Below are positions 18,733-28,352 of a stretch of DNA of 64,000 nucleotides, in pieces. A model generated the notes under the pieces. The model ran no database searches. It had not been told where the DNA came from and saw only the letters and a program-made list of their open reading frames with translations. How positions within the stretch are numbered: position 1 is the first letter of the stretch; the number at the start of each line of letters is the position of its first letter. Source of the stretch: JAWPMV01 sp038527215 (GTDB taxonomy: Bacteria; Bacteroidota; Bacteroidia; J057); assembly GCA_038527215.1 (NCBI GenBank), contig JBCBGC010000015.1:1-64000 (forward strand), written 5' to 3'. The translations under genes and the position numbers were made by a program.

Positions 18733-21700
18733 ATGATGCAAATTCCCTGCACAAGTGTACAGGCACTTCAGAGGCTCCTATTAGGATTTGCCCTCTGCCT
18801 AGTTACCACCGGCCTATTTGCCCAAAATACGGTATCCGGTACGGTAACTGCAGCAGACGGGGGTGATCCCCTTGCAGGAGCCGCAGTAATTGTCAAAGGT
18901 ACCCAACGTGGTACGCTTACTTTGGATGATGGAACATTCTCCATCGCAGCCTCCAGCGGAGATGTGCTCCGCATTACCTATACCGGTTATTCCGCTCAGG
19001 AAATCGAAGTCGGAAATCAGTCCAACATCACCGTTGCACTGGAGTCCGACCTGACGCTTTCTGAGGTAGTTGTAACTGGATATTCCGTAGATACCCGTAG
19101 AAACACCCCCGGATCGGTTTCCACCATTAAGGCGGAAGCCTTAAAAATTGCCCCTACTGGTAACGTTGAGCAGATGCTTCAGGGACGTGTTCCTGGTGTA
19201 ACTGTTGTTACCAACGGTCAGCCCGGTACCACTAGCCAGGTTCGTGTACGTGGATACGGTGCCTTGGGCGGCAACGCACCGCTTTATGTGGTTGATGGTG
19301 TTCCCGTGCAGAATATCGATTTCCTTAACCCAGATGACATTGAGACTACCACTGTATTGAAAGACGCAACGGCGGCTTCTATCTATGGTGCTCGTGCGGC
19401 TGGTGGGGTAATTGTATACACTACTCGCAAAGGTAAGAGAGGTGATCGTCAGCTGACCGTTAACTATGACGGTATGATCGGTATCACTACTCCTGGACAA
19501 GGACCAGAAATGCTGACTCCTCAGGAGCAAGCTGAATGGACCTGGAAAGCGATTGAAAATGCTGCTATCCAGAATGGTGAGACCCCTACTTACAACCACC
19601 CTCAGTACGGAACTGGTTCTACCCCTGTATTGCCTGACTACCTGCTGGTAGGCGGTCAGTCCGGTGTTGTAGGTTCTGTAAACCTTGACGCTGAAGCTGC
19701 AAATTATAATGTTGATCCTGAAGCTGGTTCTATCTACCAGGTTGTCCGGACCAACAAAGAAGGTACCGACTGGTATGATGCGATTACCCGCAACGCTCTG
19801 GTCAACCGTCACAACTTTGGTTTCTCCGGAGGCGGTGAAAACAACCGCTACTATGTTGGACTCGGTATCCAGGAGCAAGAAGGAATCATTCTGCACCAGA
19901 GACTTTCTCGTTACTCTTTCCGTGCCAACTCTGAATTCGACATTACCGACTGGTTGAGAATTGGTGAAAACCTGCAGTTCACCTACCGTTCTGCCCGCGT
20001 ACTGCTGGGTGATGGTGGAGGTGCTGGTTCTTCAGATGATGAAAACGTCATTCTTGACGCCTCTCGTATGTCTCCTGCCATTCCTGTTTATGATGAGTTT
20101 GGTGGATATGCTGGTACCGCTGCTCCTGGTTTTAACAACCCACGTAACCCGGTAGCTACCCTGGACGGTCAGATGAACAACCGCGCTTTCCAGACCGCTG
20201 CTTTCGGTAACATTTATGCTGAATTAGAGCCTATCGAAGATCTGGTTGTAAGAACCAGCTTTGGTGGAAACTTTGGTGCCGCTACCAACTGGGGATATGT
20301 TCGTCGTCAGTATGAAAACTCTGAGAACAACTCCAGCTTTGGATTCAACCAGGCTTCCAGCTACGGAACTTCCTGGGTATGGACCAACACCATTAACTAT
20401 AAGAAGTCCTTTGGCGTAAGCAAAATCGACGTACTGGCAGGTCAGGAAGCCTTGAACATTGGCTCTGGTCGTGGTATGAGCGGTTCTGGTATCAACCCAT
20501 TCTCTCAGAGTGTAGACTTCGTAGGACTTTCTAACGTAAGTGGACAGGTTCTGAATGGTGGGCACTCCAACGGAATCAACTTCTCTTCTTACTTCGGTCG
20601 TTTGAACTACGAGCTGATGGATAAGTACATCATTTCTGCCGTGGTTCGTCGCGATGGTTCTTCTCGCTTTGGTGCTGAAAACCGTTACGGTACTTTCCCA
20701 GCCTTCTCCGCGGCATGGCGTATTTCTTCTGAGTCTTTCATGGAAGGTGTTGACATCCTGGATGACCTGAAACTACGTGGTGGATATGGGATCATGGGTA
20801 ACTCTAACAACGTTGACCCGAACAACCAGTTCTCTCTGTACGGAACCAGCCTCGGAGCTTCCAGCTACGATATTACTGGCTCTAACTCTAGTGCTGCTCA
20901 GGGATTCTACCGGACGCGTATCGGTAACCCACTGGCTCGCTGGGAAAAAGCGATCACTTCTAACGTAGGGATTGACGCCTTGTTCTTCAATGGCCGTCTG
21001 GACGTAGGGGTTGAACTTTGGCGGAAAAATACTGAAGACCTGCTCTTCAGACTGCCTGTAACTGTACAGTCCGGTGACTTTGCCAGCGCTCCTTCTGTGA
21101 ACGTAGGTAAAATGCTCAACGAAGGGATTGACTTCCAGATCATCACCAAAGGTGGTCAGAATAAATTCAACTATGAGATTACCTTGAATGGTGGTTTCCT
21201 GAGAAACGAAATCGTAGAACTGGCTCCTGGTATCGACAACCTGCCTAACCGTTCTTCTGCTTACCGTGGTGTAACCCCAGTACTGAACCAGGTTGGACAG
21301 CCGCTGTCTGCTTTCTATGGCTTCCAGGTTGAAGGTCTCTTCGCAGATGCTGCTGATGTAGCTAACTCTCCTACTCAGGAAGGTGCTGCCCCTGGCCGTT
21401 TCAAATTTGCTGACCTTAACGGATTCGATGATGAAGGTAACCTGACCGGACAGCCTGATGGTAAAATTGACCTCGCTGACCGTACGTACCTGGGAGATCC
21501 TGTACCTGATTTCACCGGTGGTTTGACCGTGAAACTGTCTTACAGCAACTTTGAGGTATCTGTATACTCTTTCGCTTCTATCGGAAACGAACTGTACAAT
21601 ATCTCTCGTCTGTTTACTGATTTCTATCCACTCTTCCCAGGTGCTGCCATTAGCAACCGGGTGAAGGATACCTGGACTTTTGAAAATCCAACAGGTGAGA

Positions 21701-22008
21701 TTCCGATCTTTGAGAATGTTTCTAACTTCTCTACCAACACGCAGTCTAACTCCTTCTATGTAGAAGACGGTTCTTATTTCCGGGTACAAAACCTGACCCT
21801 GGCTTATAACCTTCCTTCTGCTTCCTTGTTGAAGTTAAATATGTCTAAGCTGCGGATCTTTGTTAGCACCAACAACCTGCTGACAGTTTCTAACTACAGC
21901 GGACTTGATCCAGGCGTAGGTGGTGCTGCCGACACTAACTTTGGCGTTGACCTTGGTAACTATCCAATTACGCGTAGCTGGACTGCTGGTGTAAACATTG
22001 GATTCTAA
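18733..22008 (+). CDS. SusC/RagA-family TonB-linked outer membrane receptor
   Basis: A complete 1091-residue receptor. A signal peptide (GFALCLVTTGLFAQ) is followed by a carboxypeptidase-regulatory-like beta-sandwich (NTVSGTVTAADGG to about residue 100). The TonB box region and plug follow (LSEVVVTGYSVDTRRN; LQGRVPGVTVV; APLYVVDGVPVQNIDF; DATAASIYGARAAGGVI), and then a 22-strand-type barrel ending in an aromatic residue (ANIGF-like VNIGF). It imports an oligomeric nutrient using TonB energy together with SusD. SusD lies 65 bases downstream. Codon use is strikingly uniform (CTG, GGT, GCT, AAC, CGT), as in highly expressed genes. Ligand unknown; no sensor/sigma pair lies beside it. Confidence 0.95.
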   Translation: MMQIPCTSVQALQRLLLGFALCLVTTGLFAQNTVSGTVTAADGGDPLAGAAVIVKGTQRGTLTLDDGTFSIAASSGDVLRITYTGYSAQEIEVGNQSNITVALESDLTLSEVVVTGYSVDTRRNTPGSVSTIKAEALKIAPTGNVEQMLQGRVPGVTVVTNGQPGTTSQVRVRGYGALGGNAPLYVVDGVPVQNIDFLNPDDIETTTVLKDATAASIYGARAAGGVIVYTTRKGKRGDRQLTVNYDGMIGITTPGQGPEMLTPQEQAEWTWKAIENAAIQNGETPTYNHPQYGTGSTPVLPDYLLVGGQSGVVGSVNLDAEAANYNVDPEAGSIYQVVRTNKEGTDWYDAITRNALVNRHNFGFSGGGENNRYYVGLGIQEQEGIILHQRLSRYSFRANSEFDITDWLRIGENLQFTYRSARVLLGDGGGAGSSDDENVILDASRMSPAIPVYDEFGGYAGTAAPGFNNPRNPVATLDGQMNNRAFQTAAFGNIYAELEPIEDLVVRTSFGGNFGAATNWGYVRRQYENSENNSSFGFNQASSYGTSWVWTNTINYKKSFGVSKIDVLAGQEALNIGSGRGMSGSGINPFSQSVDFVGLSNVSGQVLNGGHSNGINFSSYFGRLNYELMDKYIISAVVRRDGSSRFGAENRYGTFPAFSAAWRISSESFMEGVDILDDLKLRGGYGIMGNSNNVDPNNQFSLYGTSLGASSYDITGSNSSAAQGFYRTRIGNPLARWEKAITSNVGIDALFFNGRLDVGVELWRKNTEDLLFRLPVTVQSGDFASAPSVNVGKMLNEGIDFQIITKGGQNKFNYEITLNGGFLRNEIVELAPGIDNLPNRSSAYRGVTPVLNQVGQPLSAFYGFQVEGLFADAADVANSPTQEGAAPGRFKFADLNGFDDEGNLTGQPDGKIDLADRTYLGDPVPDFTGGLTVKLSYSNFEVSVYSFASIGNELYNISRLFTDFYPLFPGAAISNRVKDTWTFENPTGEIPIFENVSNFSTNTQSNSFYVEDGSYFRVQNLTLAYNLPSASLLKLNMSKLRIFVSTNNLLTVSNYSGLDPGVGGAADTNFGVDLGNYPITRSWTAGVNIGF

Positions 22009-22073
22009 GTTGTTAGACTTATATAAATCAAAAAAAGGAACACAATTATTTGTGTTAAAAAAATAAAATCAAA

Positions 22074-23795
22074 ATGAAGAAACTAAAGGTTTTAGTCATG
22101 CTGATGGCGATCTTTGCCACGACCATCACAGCATGTAGAGACTCTTTCCTCGACGTAGCCCCAACCGGCTCACTAGGTAACGCAGAGCTTTCCTCTCTTG
22201 CGGGATTGGAAGGTACCCTGATCGCTGCCTACAGTATGTTGCTGGGAAGAGGTGGCTTCTACGCCGACGCCTCCAACTGGTTTTGGGGGAGCGTTAGAGG
22301 GGGAGATGCCAACAAAGGCACCAACGCGGGTGACCAGTCCCAGATGAACGAGGTACAGGCTTATTCTCCTCAGACTAATAACGCGTCTGTTTTTCAAAAA
22401 TACCGTCGCCTCTATGAAGGAGTAGCTCGTGCCAACGCGGTTTTAGGCCTGCTGGCGGTTTCCGGAGATGATGTTTCTGCTGCGGACAAAACGCGTATCG
22501 AAGCGGAAGCCAAATTCCTCCGTGGACACTACTACTTCGGTCTGAAGAAGAACTTCGACAATACCCCATATGTAGATGAGAAATGGGATGAGGTTACGCC
22601 TGTACCTAACAACCAGGATCTCTGGCCTTTCATCCAGGCTGACTTCCAGTTCGCTTACGACAACCTGCCTGAAACGCAGGGAGATGCCGGACGTGCCAAC
22701 AAATGGGCCGCTGGTGCTTACTTGGCGAAGACCCACCTTTTCCAAGGAAATTGGGGCGAAGCTAAAGGATTGTTCGACGTGATCATGACCAATGGTGTTA
22801 CCGCTAATGGTCAGCCTTATGGCCTGCTGGCAGACTACAAAGACGCCTTCCGTGCGCCAACCGATAACAGTGCTGAATCTGTATTCGCTAGCCAGGCGGC
22901 TGCCGGTACAGGAACGATCAACAACGCCAACCCTGCGATGGTTCTGAACTTCCCTCACGGGTCTACCGGACCAGAAAGACCAGGTGGTTGCTGTGGATTC
23001 TTCCAGCCAAGTTTCGAACTGGTTAACTCCTTCAGAACTGGTGCTGATGGACTGCCTTTATTGGATGGTTCTTACAACGATGCTGCCAACGCTATGGCAA
23101 ATGACATGGGACTGCAGAGTGGTGATCCTTTCACGCCTGATGCTGGTAACATTGACCCACGCCTTGACCACTCTGTTGGTCGTCGTGGCATTCCTTACCT
23201 CGACTGGGGACCACACCCAGGATTTGACTGGGTACGTGATCAAGCTTACGGAGGTCCTTATTCTCCTAAGAAGTTCATTTACTACAAATCTGGTGTCGGA
23301 ACTGAAAATGACGGAAGCTCCTGGACTCCAGGTTACACCGCCGTTAACTATAACATCATCCGTTACGCTGATGTATTGCTGATGGCTGCTGAAGCTGAGA
23401 TTGAGTTAGGTAACAATGATGCTGCTCTGGCGCTGATCAACCAGGTACGTGCCCGTGCTGCAGGTTCTCCTGTATTGGACGAGAACGGTAACAATGCTGC
23501 TACCTATGTAGTAAATGAGTATACCGCTTTCGCAGACAAAGCTGAAGCTACCGCGGCCCTGCGTATGGAAAGAAAGCTGGAGCTGTCTGGTGAAGGACAC
23601 CGTTTCTATGACCTGGTTCGCTGGGGCATCGCCGAAGCCACCCTTGACGCATACCTCGCTTACGAAAACGCTAGATTGTCTTCTCCATTCGCGGGTGCAG
23701 ATTTCGCTTCCAACCAGGATGAGTTCCTGCCTATCCCACAGGATGAAATCGATCTTCAGGGAGCAGATGTGATCTCTCAGAACCCTGGATACTAG
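22074..23795 (+). CDS. RagB/SusD-family nutrient uptake outer membrane lipoprotein
   Basis: A 573-residue surface lipoprotein with Cys21 as lipidation site (TTITAC). It shows the classical SusD elements: FLDVAPTGSL after the anchor, a TPR core with EAKFLRGHYYFGLKK, and the C-terminal blocks NIIRYADVLLMAAEAEIELG, ALINQVRARAA and FYDLVRWG. It pairs with the preceding SusC gene. The ligand is unknown. A hairpin at 23820 lies between it and the next gene, so downstream transcription may be reduced rather than absent. Confidence 0.95.
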   Translation: MKKLKVLVMLMAIFATTITACRDSFLDVAPTGSLGNAELSSLAGLEGTLIAAYSMLLGRGGFYADASNWFWGSVRGGDANKGTNAGDQSQMNEVQAYSPQTNNASVFQKYRRLYEGVARANAVLGLLAVSGDDVSAADKTRIEAEAKFLRGHYYFGLKKNFDNTPYVDEKWDEVTPVPNNQDLWPFIQADFQFAYDNLPETQGDAGRANKWAAGAYLAKTHLFQGNWGEAKGLFDVIMTNGVTANGQPYGLLADYKDAFRAPTDNSAESVFASQAAAGTGTINNANPAMVLNFPHGSTGPERPGGCCGFFQPSFELVNSFRTGADGLPLLDGSYNDAANAMANDMGLQSGDPFTPDAGNIDPRLDHSVGRRGIPYLDWGPHPGFDWVRDQAYGGPYSPKKFIYYKSGVGTENDGSSWTPGYTAVNYNIIRYADVLLMAAEAEIELGNNDAALALINQVRARAAGSPVLDENGNNAATYVVNEYTAFADKAEATAALRMERKLELSGEGHRFYDLVRWGIAEATLDAYLAYENARLSSPFAGADFASNQDEFLPIPQDEIDLQGADVISQNPGY

Positions 23796-23819
23796 TCGTT
23801 TCCTTAAATAGTTATCTTA

Positions 23820-23851
23820 TTAGAGGCAAGAAATTTATTTCTTGCCTCTAA
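23820..23851 (+). terminator. Hairpin terminator or attenuator after the second SusD gene
   Basis: A 14-bp perfect stem (TTAGAGGCAAGAAA / TTTCTTGCCTCTAA) with a 4-base loop, followed by a weak T-tract (CTTTTCTT). It could be a full terminator or one that lets part of transcription through to the ASPIC/UnbV gene. Confidence 0.7.
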
Positions 23852-23917
23852 CTTTTCTTGCCAGAACCCTTCTGGATACCGATTTTTGTACTACTACTCG
23901 TTACTCATTTACCCTGT

Positions 23918-26900
23918 ATGATGCGGTCGATCTCATCTTATCTGCTTGGCTTGTGCTTGTTGGCTGGGGTATTTGCCTGTCAAAAAAGCGCTCCTGAAGA
24001 AACCAGCCTTTTGCCCATATTTTCCTCTGTTTCTCCTGATGAAAGTGGGCTGAGCTATACCAACCAACTTAAAGAAGATTCTGTGGTAAACTATTTTACC
24101 TATCCATATATCTACATGGGTGGGGGAATAGCAGTAGGAGATTTTAACCGGGATAGCCTTCCGGATCTCTTCTTTACCGGTAACATGGTTGACAATGGCT
24201 TATTCCTGAACCAGGGAGGCCTTTCATTTCAGGATGTGACTGCAGAAGCCGGGATCGGGGGAGATGACAGATGGGTAACCGGGGTTACCACCGCCGATGT
24301 AAATGCGGATGGTTGGATGGATATCTACGTAAGCGTTTCTGGGAAATGGACGACCACGAGCAATCAGTTGTATATCAACCAAGGTGCTAACCAAGCTGGC
24401 ATTCCGATCTTCAAGGAAGAGGCCGTGGCCAGAGGCGTAGCTGATGAGGGGCATAGCACCCAGGGCGTATTTTTTGATTATGATAAAGATGGAGACCTTG
24501 ACCTGTTCGTAGCCAATTATCCGCCCACGGGCTTCAAAACCCCCAACTATTCCTATCGCTTTTTCCTCAACGAAAGAGCACCAGAGAAATCTGACCGTTT
24601 ATACCAGAATGATGGACAGGGAAATTTTACGGACGTATCTGCTGAGGCGGGCGTACAAAATTTTGGCTTGACCCTCAGTGCGACCGTAGGGGATTATAAC
24701 CAGGATGGCTGGGAAGACCTCTACCTCTCCAACGATTTCGCTTCCCCGGATTTGTTTTACCTCAACCGGGGCAATGGAACCTTTGAAGAAGTGAGCATAC
24801 AAGCCATGCCCCATACCGCCTTTTTTGGCATGGGAGCAGATGCCGCCGATATCAACAATGATGGTCGGTTGGATCTCCTTCAGGTCGATATGACGCCAGA
24901 GGATAACCGACGCAACAAAGCCAATATGGCCAGTATGGACGTATCGGGCTTTTGGGAAATGGTCAATTTAGGCCTGCACCATCAGTATATGCAGAATGTG
25001 GTTCAGCTGAATCAAGGTACCAACGAAGCGGGCATTCCCTTGTTCAGCGATATCTCTCGCCTGACGGGCATGTCTTCTACCGACTGGAGTTGGGCCCCTC
25101 TGGTGGCCGATTTTGACAACGATGGCTGGAAGGATGTATTTATCTCCAATGGGACCCGCCGCGACATCAACAACAAAGACTATTTCAATAAAATAGAAAA
25201 AGCCACCTATCAGGAAAAGCAGCAGCAGGACTACCTGGAGCTTACCTTGAATATGCCCTCAGAAAAAGTTCCTAATTATGCTTTCCGTAACCAGGGCAGT
25301 GGCCTCAGTTTTGAAGATGTGGGTGCCCGCTGGGGCTTGAATGAGGAAGGTTTTTCCAATGGAGCGGTTTATGTAGACCTGGATCAGGATGGTGACCTGG
25401 AATTGGTGGTCAATAATATCGACCAGCCTGTTTCCCTGTACAAAAATACCAGCCGGGAACAAGGGACCGGTAATTACCTGCAACTGGATCTGCAAGGCCC
25501 GGAAAAAAATCCTTTTGGTATTGGGGCGGAAATCACCGTGAAAACCGAGGCAGGGGAGCAATTCCAGCACCTGAGCCTTACCCGTGGTTTTCAATCTTCG
25601 GTAGGGGCCAGCCTGCATTTTGGCCTGGGACAGCAGGATAGAATAACAGAGCTGAGGATTAGCTGGCCAGATGGTCGGGAGCAACAGCTGACCAATCTTA
25701 CGGTGAACCAGCGACTGAAACTGAATTGGCAGGACGCAAAAGAAGCAGCAGCGCCCGCGCCTGCCGCACCGGTCTTTTTCACCCGTATGGAAGAGCAGCG
25801 CGGACTCGATTTTGTCCATAAAGAAAATGCCTATGACGACTTCGCAGTAGAGGTGCTGTTGCCACATTCTTACTCCAGAAATGGTCCCATGTTGGCGCGT
25901 GGGGATGTGAATGGGGATGGTTGGGAAGATATCTTTGTGGGAGGAGCGATCCGCCAGGCAGGTGCCTTATACCTACAGGATGGACAAGGAAGTTTCACCC
26001 TGACTGGAGACCAGCCCTGGGAGGACGACGCCATTTCTGAGGACATGGGCGCCGTTTTTTTTGATGCGGACCAGGACCAGGACCTCGATTTATACATCGT
26101 CAGCGGAGGCAACGAATTACCTGTAAATTCTCCCTTCCTGCAGGACCGGCTTTACCTCAATGATGGCAAAGGGCAGTTTTCTAAAGCCGAGGCTTCGTTG
26201 CCGCTCTTGACGGCCAGCGGCTCTCGGGTGCGGGCCGGGGATTTTGATGGAGACGGTGATCAGGATTTGTTTGTAGGCGGACGCATCGTCGGAAAATCCT
26301 ATCCTTTACCTGCCCAAAGTTATCTGTTGCGCAACGACGGCCTGAAAGATGGCGCCCCGCAATTCTCAGACGTTACCGAATCCCTTGCCCCTCAGTTGAG
26401 CAGTGCAGGACTGGTTACCGATGCGGCTTGGGTAGACTTAGATCAGGACAAAAAACTCGATTTGGTGGTAGTAGGGGAGTGGATGCCCATTACCTACCTC
26501 CGCAATACAGGCGATTCCTTTACGGATGAAACGGAAGCCTGGGGACTGGCTGGCAGCACGGGCTGGTGGTACAGTATCCTTGCCGAGGATATGGATAAGG
26601 ATGGCGATATAGACCTGGTCGGCGGCAACCTCGGATTGAATTATAAATATCAGGCTAGTCCGGAAGAGACCTTCGATGTGTACGCCTATGATTATGACAA
26701 AAACGGTAACCTGGATATCGTATTGGGATACTACCATGAGGGCGTACAATACCCCGTCAGAGGACGGCAATGCTCATCTGAAGAGATTCCAACCATCAAA
26801 TACAAGTACAAAGATTACAACTCCTTTGCAGAGGCGACCCTGGCCGAAATTTATACCTCCAAAGATCTGGAGGCTTCCCTTCACTATCAGGCGGAAACGT

Positions 26901-27298
26901 TTGGCAGTACCTACTTCGAGAATAAGCAGGGACAAATGATCTCCCGATTATTGCCCTCTGAGGCCCAGCTTTCCAGTATCAACGGCATGGTGGCCAAAGA
27001 TGTGAATGGAGACGGCCATCTCGATTTGATTACCGCTGGGAATATGTATGGCTCAGAAGTTGAGACGCCCCGAAATGATGCCAGCTATGGTGCTTATCTG
27101 GCTGGCAACGGCAAAGGGGAATTTCGGGCCCTATCCTTCCCCGAGAGTGGCTTACTCCTCCAGGGAGACATCAAAGATCTCCTCCTGATGGATACGCCTC
27201 AGGGAGGCCTGCTGATTGCCACCCAGAATAATGGCCCACTGATCACCTATCTGGTCAAAACTCCGGAAAATGCCGTAGCTTTAGGAAAGCCAGAGTAA
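23918..27298 (+). CDS. FG-GAP/VCBS repeat lipoprotein with ASPIC/UnbV domain
   Basis: An 1126-residue surface lipoprotein. The ATG at 23918 gives a good signal with lipobox LLAGVFAC; a TTG further upstream is rejected. The protein has many calcium-binding propeller repeats of the DxNxDGxxD type (GDFNRDSLPDLFF, ADVNADGWMDIYV, GDYNQDGWEDLYL, ADINNDGRLDLL, GDVNGDGWEDIFV). An ASPIC/UnbV domain sits near the middle (FGIGAEITVKTEAGEQFQ; LHFGLGQQDRITELRI; SWPDGREQQLTNL). Proteins of this kind are often encoded beside SusC/SusD in Bacteroidota and are thought to be surface adhesins or glycan-binding accessories; their biochemical role is not settled. It is 15 bases upstream of the BtrH-like gene, so the two are probably co-transcribed. 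Confidence 0.88.
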   Translation: MMRSISSYLLGLCLLAGVFACQKSAPEETSLLPIFSSVSPDESGLSYTNQLKEDSVVNYFTYPYIYMGGGIAVGDFNRDSLPDLFFTGNMVDNGLFLNQGGLSFQDVTAEAGIGGDDRWVTGVTTADVNADGWMDIYVSVSGKWTTTSNQLYINQGANQAGIPIFKEEAVARGVADEGHSTQGVFFDYDKDGDLDLFVANYPPTGFKTPNYSYRFFLNERAPEKSDRLYQNDGQGNFTDVSAEAGVQNFGLTLSATVGDYNQDGWEDLYLSNDFASPDLFYLNRGNGTFEEVSIQAMPHTAFFGMGADAADINNDGRLDLLQVDMTPEDNRRNKANMASMDVSGFWEMVNLGLHHQYMQNVVQLNQGTNEAGIPLFSDISRLTGMSSTDWSWAPLVADFDNDGWKDVFISNGTRRDINNKDYFNKIEKATYQEKQQQDYLELTLNMPSEKVPNYAFRNQGSGLSFEDVGARWGLNEEGFSNGAVYVDLDQDGDLELVVNNIDQPVSLYKNTSREQGTGNYLQLDLQGPEKNPFGIGAEITVKTEAGEQFQHLSLTRGFQSSVGASLHFGLGQQDRITELRISWPDGREQQLTNLTVNQRLKLNWQDAKEAAAPAPAAPVFFTRMEEQRGLDFVHKENAYDDFAVEVLLPHSYSRNGPMLARGDVNGDGWEDIFVGGAIRQAGALYLQDGQGSFTLTGDQPWEDDAISEDMGAVFFDADQDQDLDLYIVSGGNELPVNSPFLQDRLYLNDGKGQFSKAEASLPLLTASGSRVRAGDFDGDGDQDLFVGGRIVGKSYPLPAQSYLLRNDGLKDGAPQFSDVTESLAPQLSSAGLVTDAAWVDLDQDKKLDLVVVGEWMPITYLRNTGDSFTDETEAWGLAGSTGWWYSILAEDMDKDGDIDLVGGNLGLNYKYQASPEETFDVYAYDYDKNGNLDIVLGYYHEGVQYPVRGRQCSSEEIPTIKYKYKDYNSFAEATLAEIYTSKDLEASLHYQAETFGSTYFENKQGQMISRLLPSEAQLSSINGMVAKDVNGDGHLDLITAGNMYGSEVETPRNDASYGAYLAGNGKGEFRALSFPESGLLLQGDIKDLLLMDTPQGGLLIATQNNGPLITYLVKTPENAVALGKPE

Positions 27299-27313
27299 GG
27301 GCTTACCAGTGAT

Positions 27314-28306
27314 ATGAAAATTGCGGACTTCAAACCTTTTATAGGGCTGCATTGCGAAACCACCGCAACGGGTTCCCTGTTGCAGCACCTGGGATTTTCC
27401 TATTCGGAACCGATGCTCTTTGGCCTGGGGCAGGGCCTCAGTTATATCTTTTGGAAGATGAAAGCCATGGACTACCCTTTTATTGGAGGGAGGGTGAAGC
27501 CGGATGAACTGACCGAAAATCTTTGCCGGCATCTGGGATTTGAACTAGCAGTAAAAGAAACAACTTCCGCCAAAAAAGCCTGGAAAAATCTTGCCGATCC
27601 TTTGGCAGAAGGGCAGCCAGTAGGCTTGAAGCTCGACTGCTATCATTTGGATTATTTTACTAACAAAATCCATTTTGCCGGGCACTATGTGGCCTGCTAT
27701 GGCTATGACGCGGAGCAAGCCTTTCTGGTCGATACCCGTCCTCAAGGCAGTGAATCAGTAACCAGCCTGGAAAGCCTGGCCTTGGCCCGCAGGGAAAAGG
27801 GCCCCATGTCTTCCCGAAATCTTTCCTACACCATCACTGCGCCCAGCCCTCCTACGCCTCTGAAAAAGGCTTTGCCAGCGGCCATCAAGGCCAATGCGGA
27901 AGCCTATTTGTCCCCACCTATCACCAATATCGCCTACAAAGGTATTCTCAAGACCAGCAAACAACTCCTGCCCTGGTTCCGTCAATCTGAAGATGTAACC
28001 CGGGATTTTACCATGACCGCCACCATCATGGAGCGAGCCGGTTCTGGGGGCTCCATTTTTCGAAATCTGTACCGTGATTTCCTGGCTGAAACCTACGCCT
28101 TGTTGGGGGGCAAGGGCTTGAAGGAAGCGCATGCCTTGTTTCAGCAGGCTGCTCAGGCCTGGAAGGACGTAGCCGAGTTGTTTGATCAGGCTGGGAAAGA
28201 AGCAGACGAGACCCCGCTTTATGAAGCCGCTCGCCTGTTAGTCAATATTTCCGATACCGAAAAAATGGCCATGGAAAAGCTGCTTCGCTGGGCGGAAACT
28301 ACCTAA
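27314..28306 (+). CDS. BtrH N-terminal domain / DUF4872 protein
   Basis: A 330-residue soluble protein. The first half matches the butirosin-biosynthesis BtrH N-terminal domain, which has a papain-like fold: FIGLHCETTATGSLLQHLGF with Cys14, SEPMLFGLGQGLSYIF, and a second motif HFAGHYVACYGYD supplying a candidate His/Asp. The second half is helical, as in DUF4872. BtrH itself transfers an acyl group from a carrier protein to an amine. No peptide or butirosin biosynthesis genes are near, so here the role could be transfer or hydrolysis of an unknown acyl or peptide group. It lacks a signal peptide although its neighbours are exported lipoproteins. Confidence 0.75.
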   Translation: MKIADFKPFIGLHCETTATGSLLQHLGFSYSEPMLFGLGQGLSYIFWKMKAMDYPFIGGRVKPDELTENLCRHLGFELAVKETTSAKKAWKNLADPLAEGQPVGLKLDCYHLDYFTNKIHFAGHYVACYGYDAEQAFLVDTRPQGSESVTSLESLALARREKGPMSSRNLSYTITAPSPPTPLKKALPAAIKANAEAYLSPPITNIAYKGILKTSKQLLPWFRQSEDVTRDFTMTATIMERAGSGGSIFRNLYRDFLAETYALLGGKGLKEAHALFQQAAQAWKDVAELFDQAGKEADETPLYEAARLLVNISDTEKMAMEKLLRWAETT

Positions 28307-28352
28307 GTCGCGGATTTTTCTGTATCATATAGCCTCACTCAATCCTGCTTCT

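Noticed and set aside
20773..21789. 338-residue antisense frame inside SusC
   Set aside because: It exists because the biased codon use of SusC leaves few stops on the opposite strand; the composition is not protein-like. The same applies to antisense frames at 552-1004, 1044-1631, 19141-19896 and 22443-22958.
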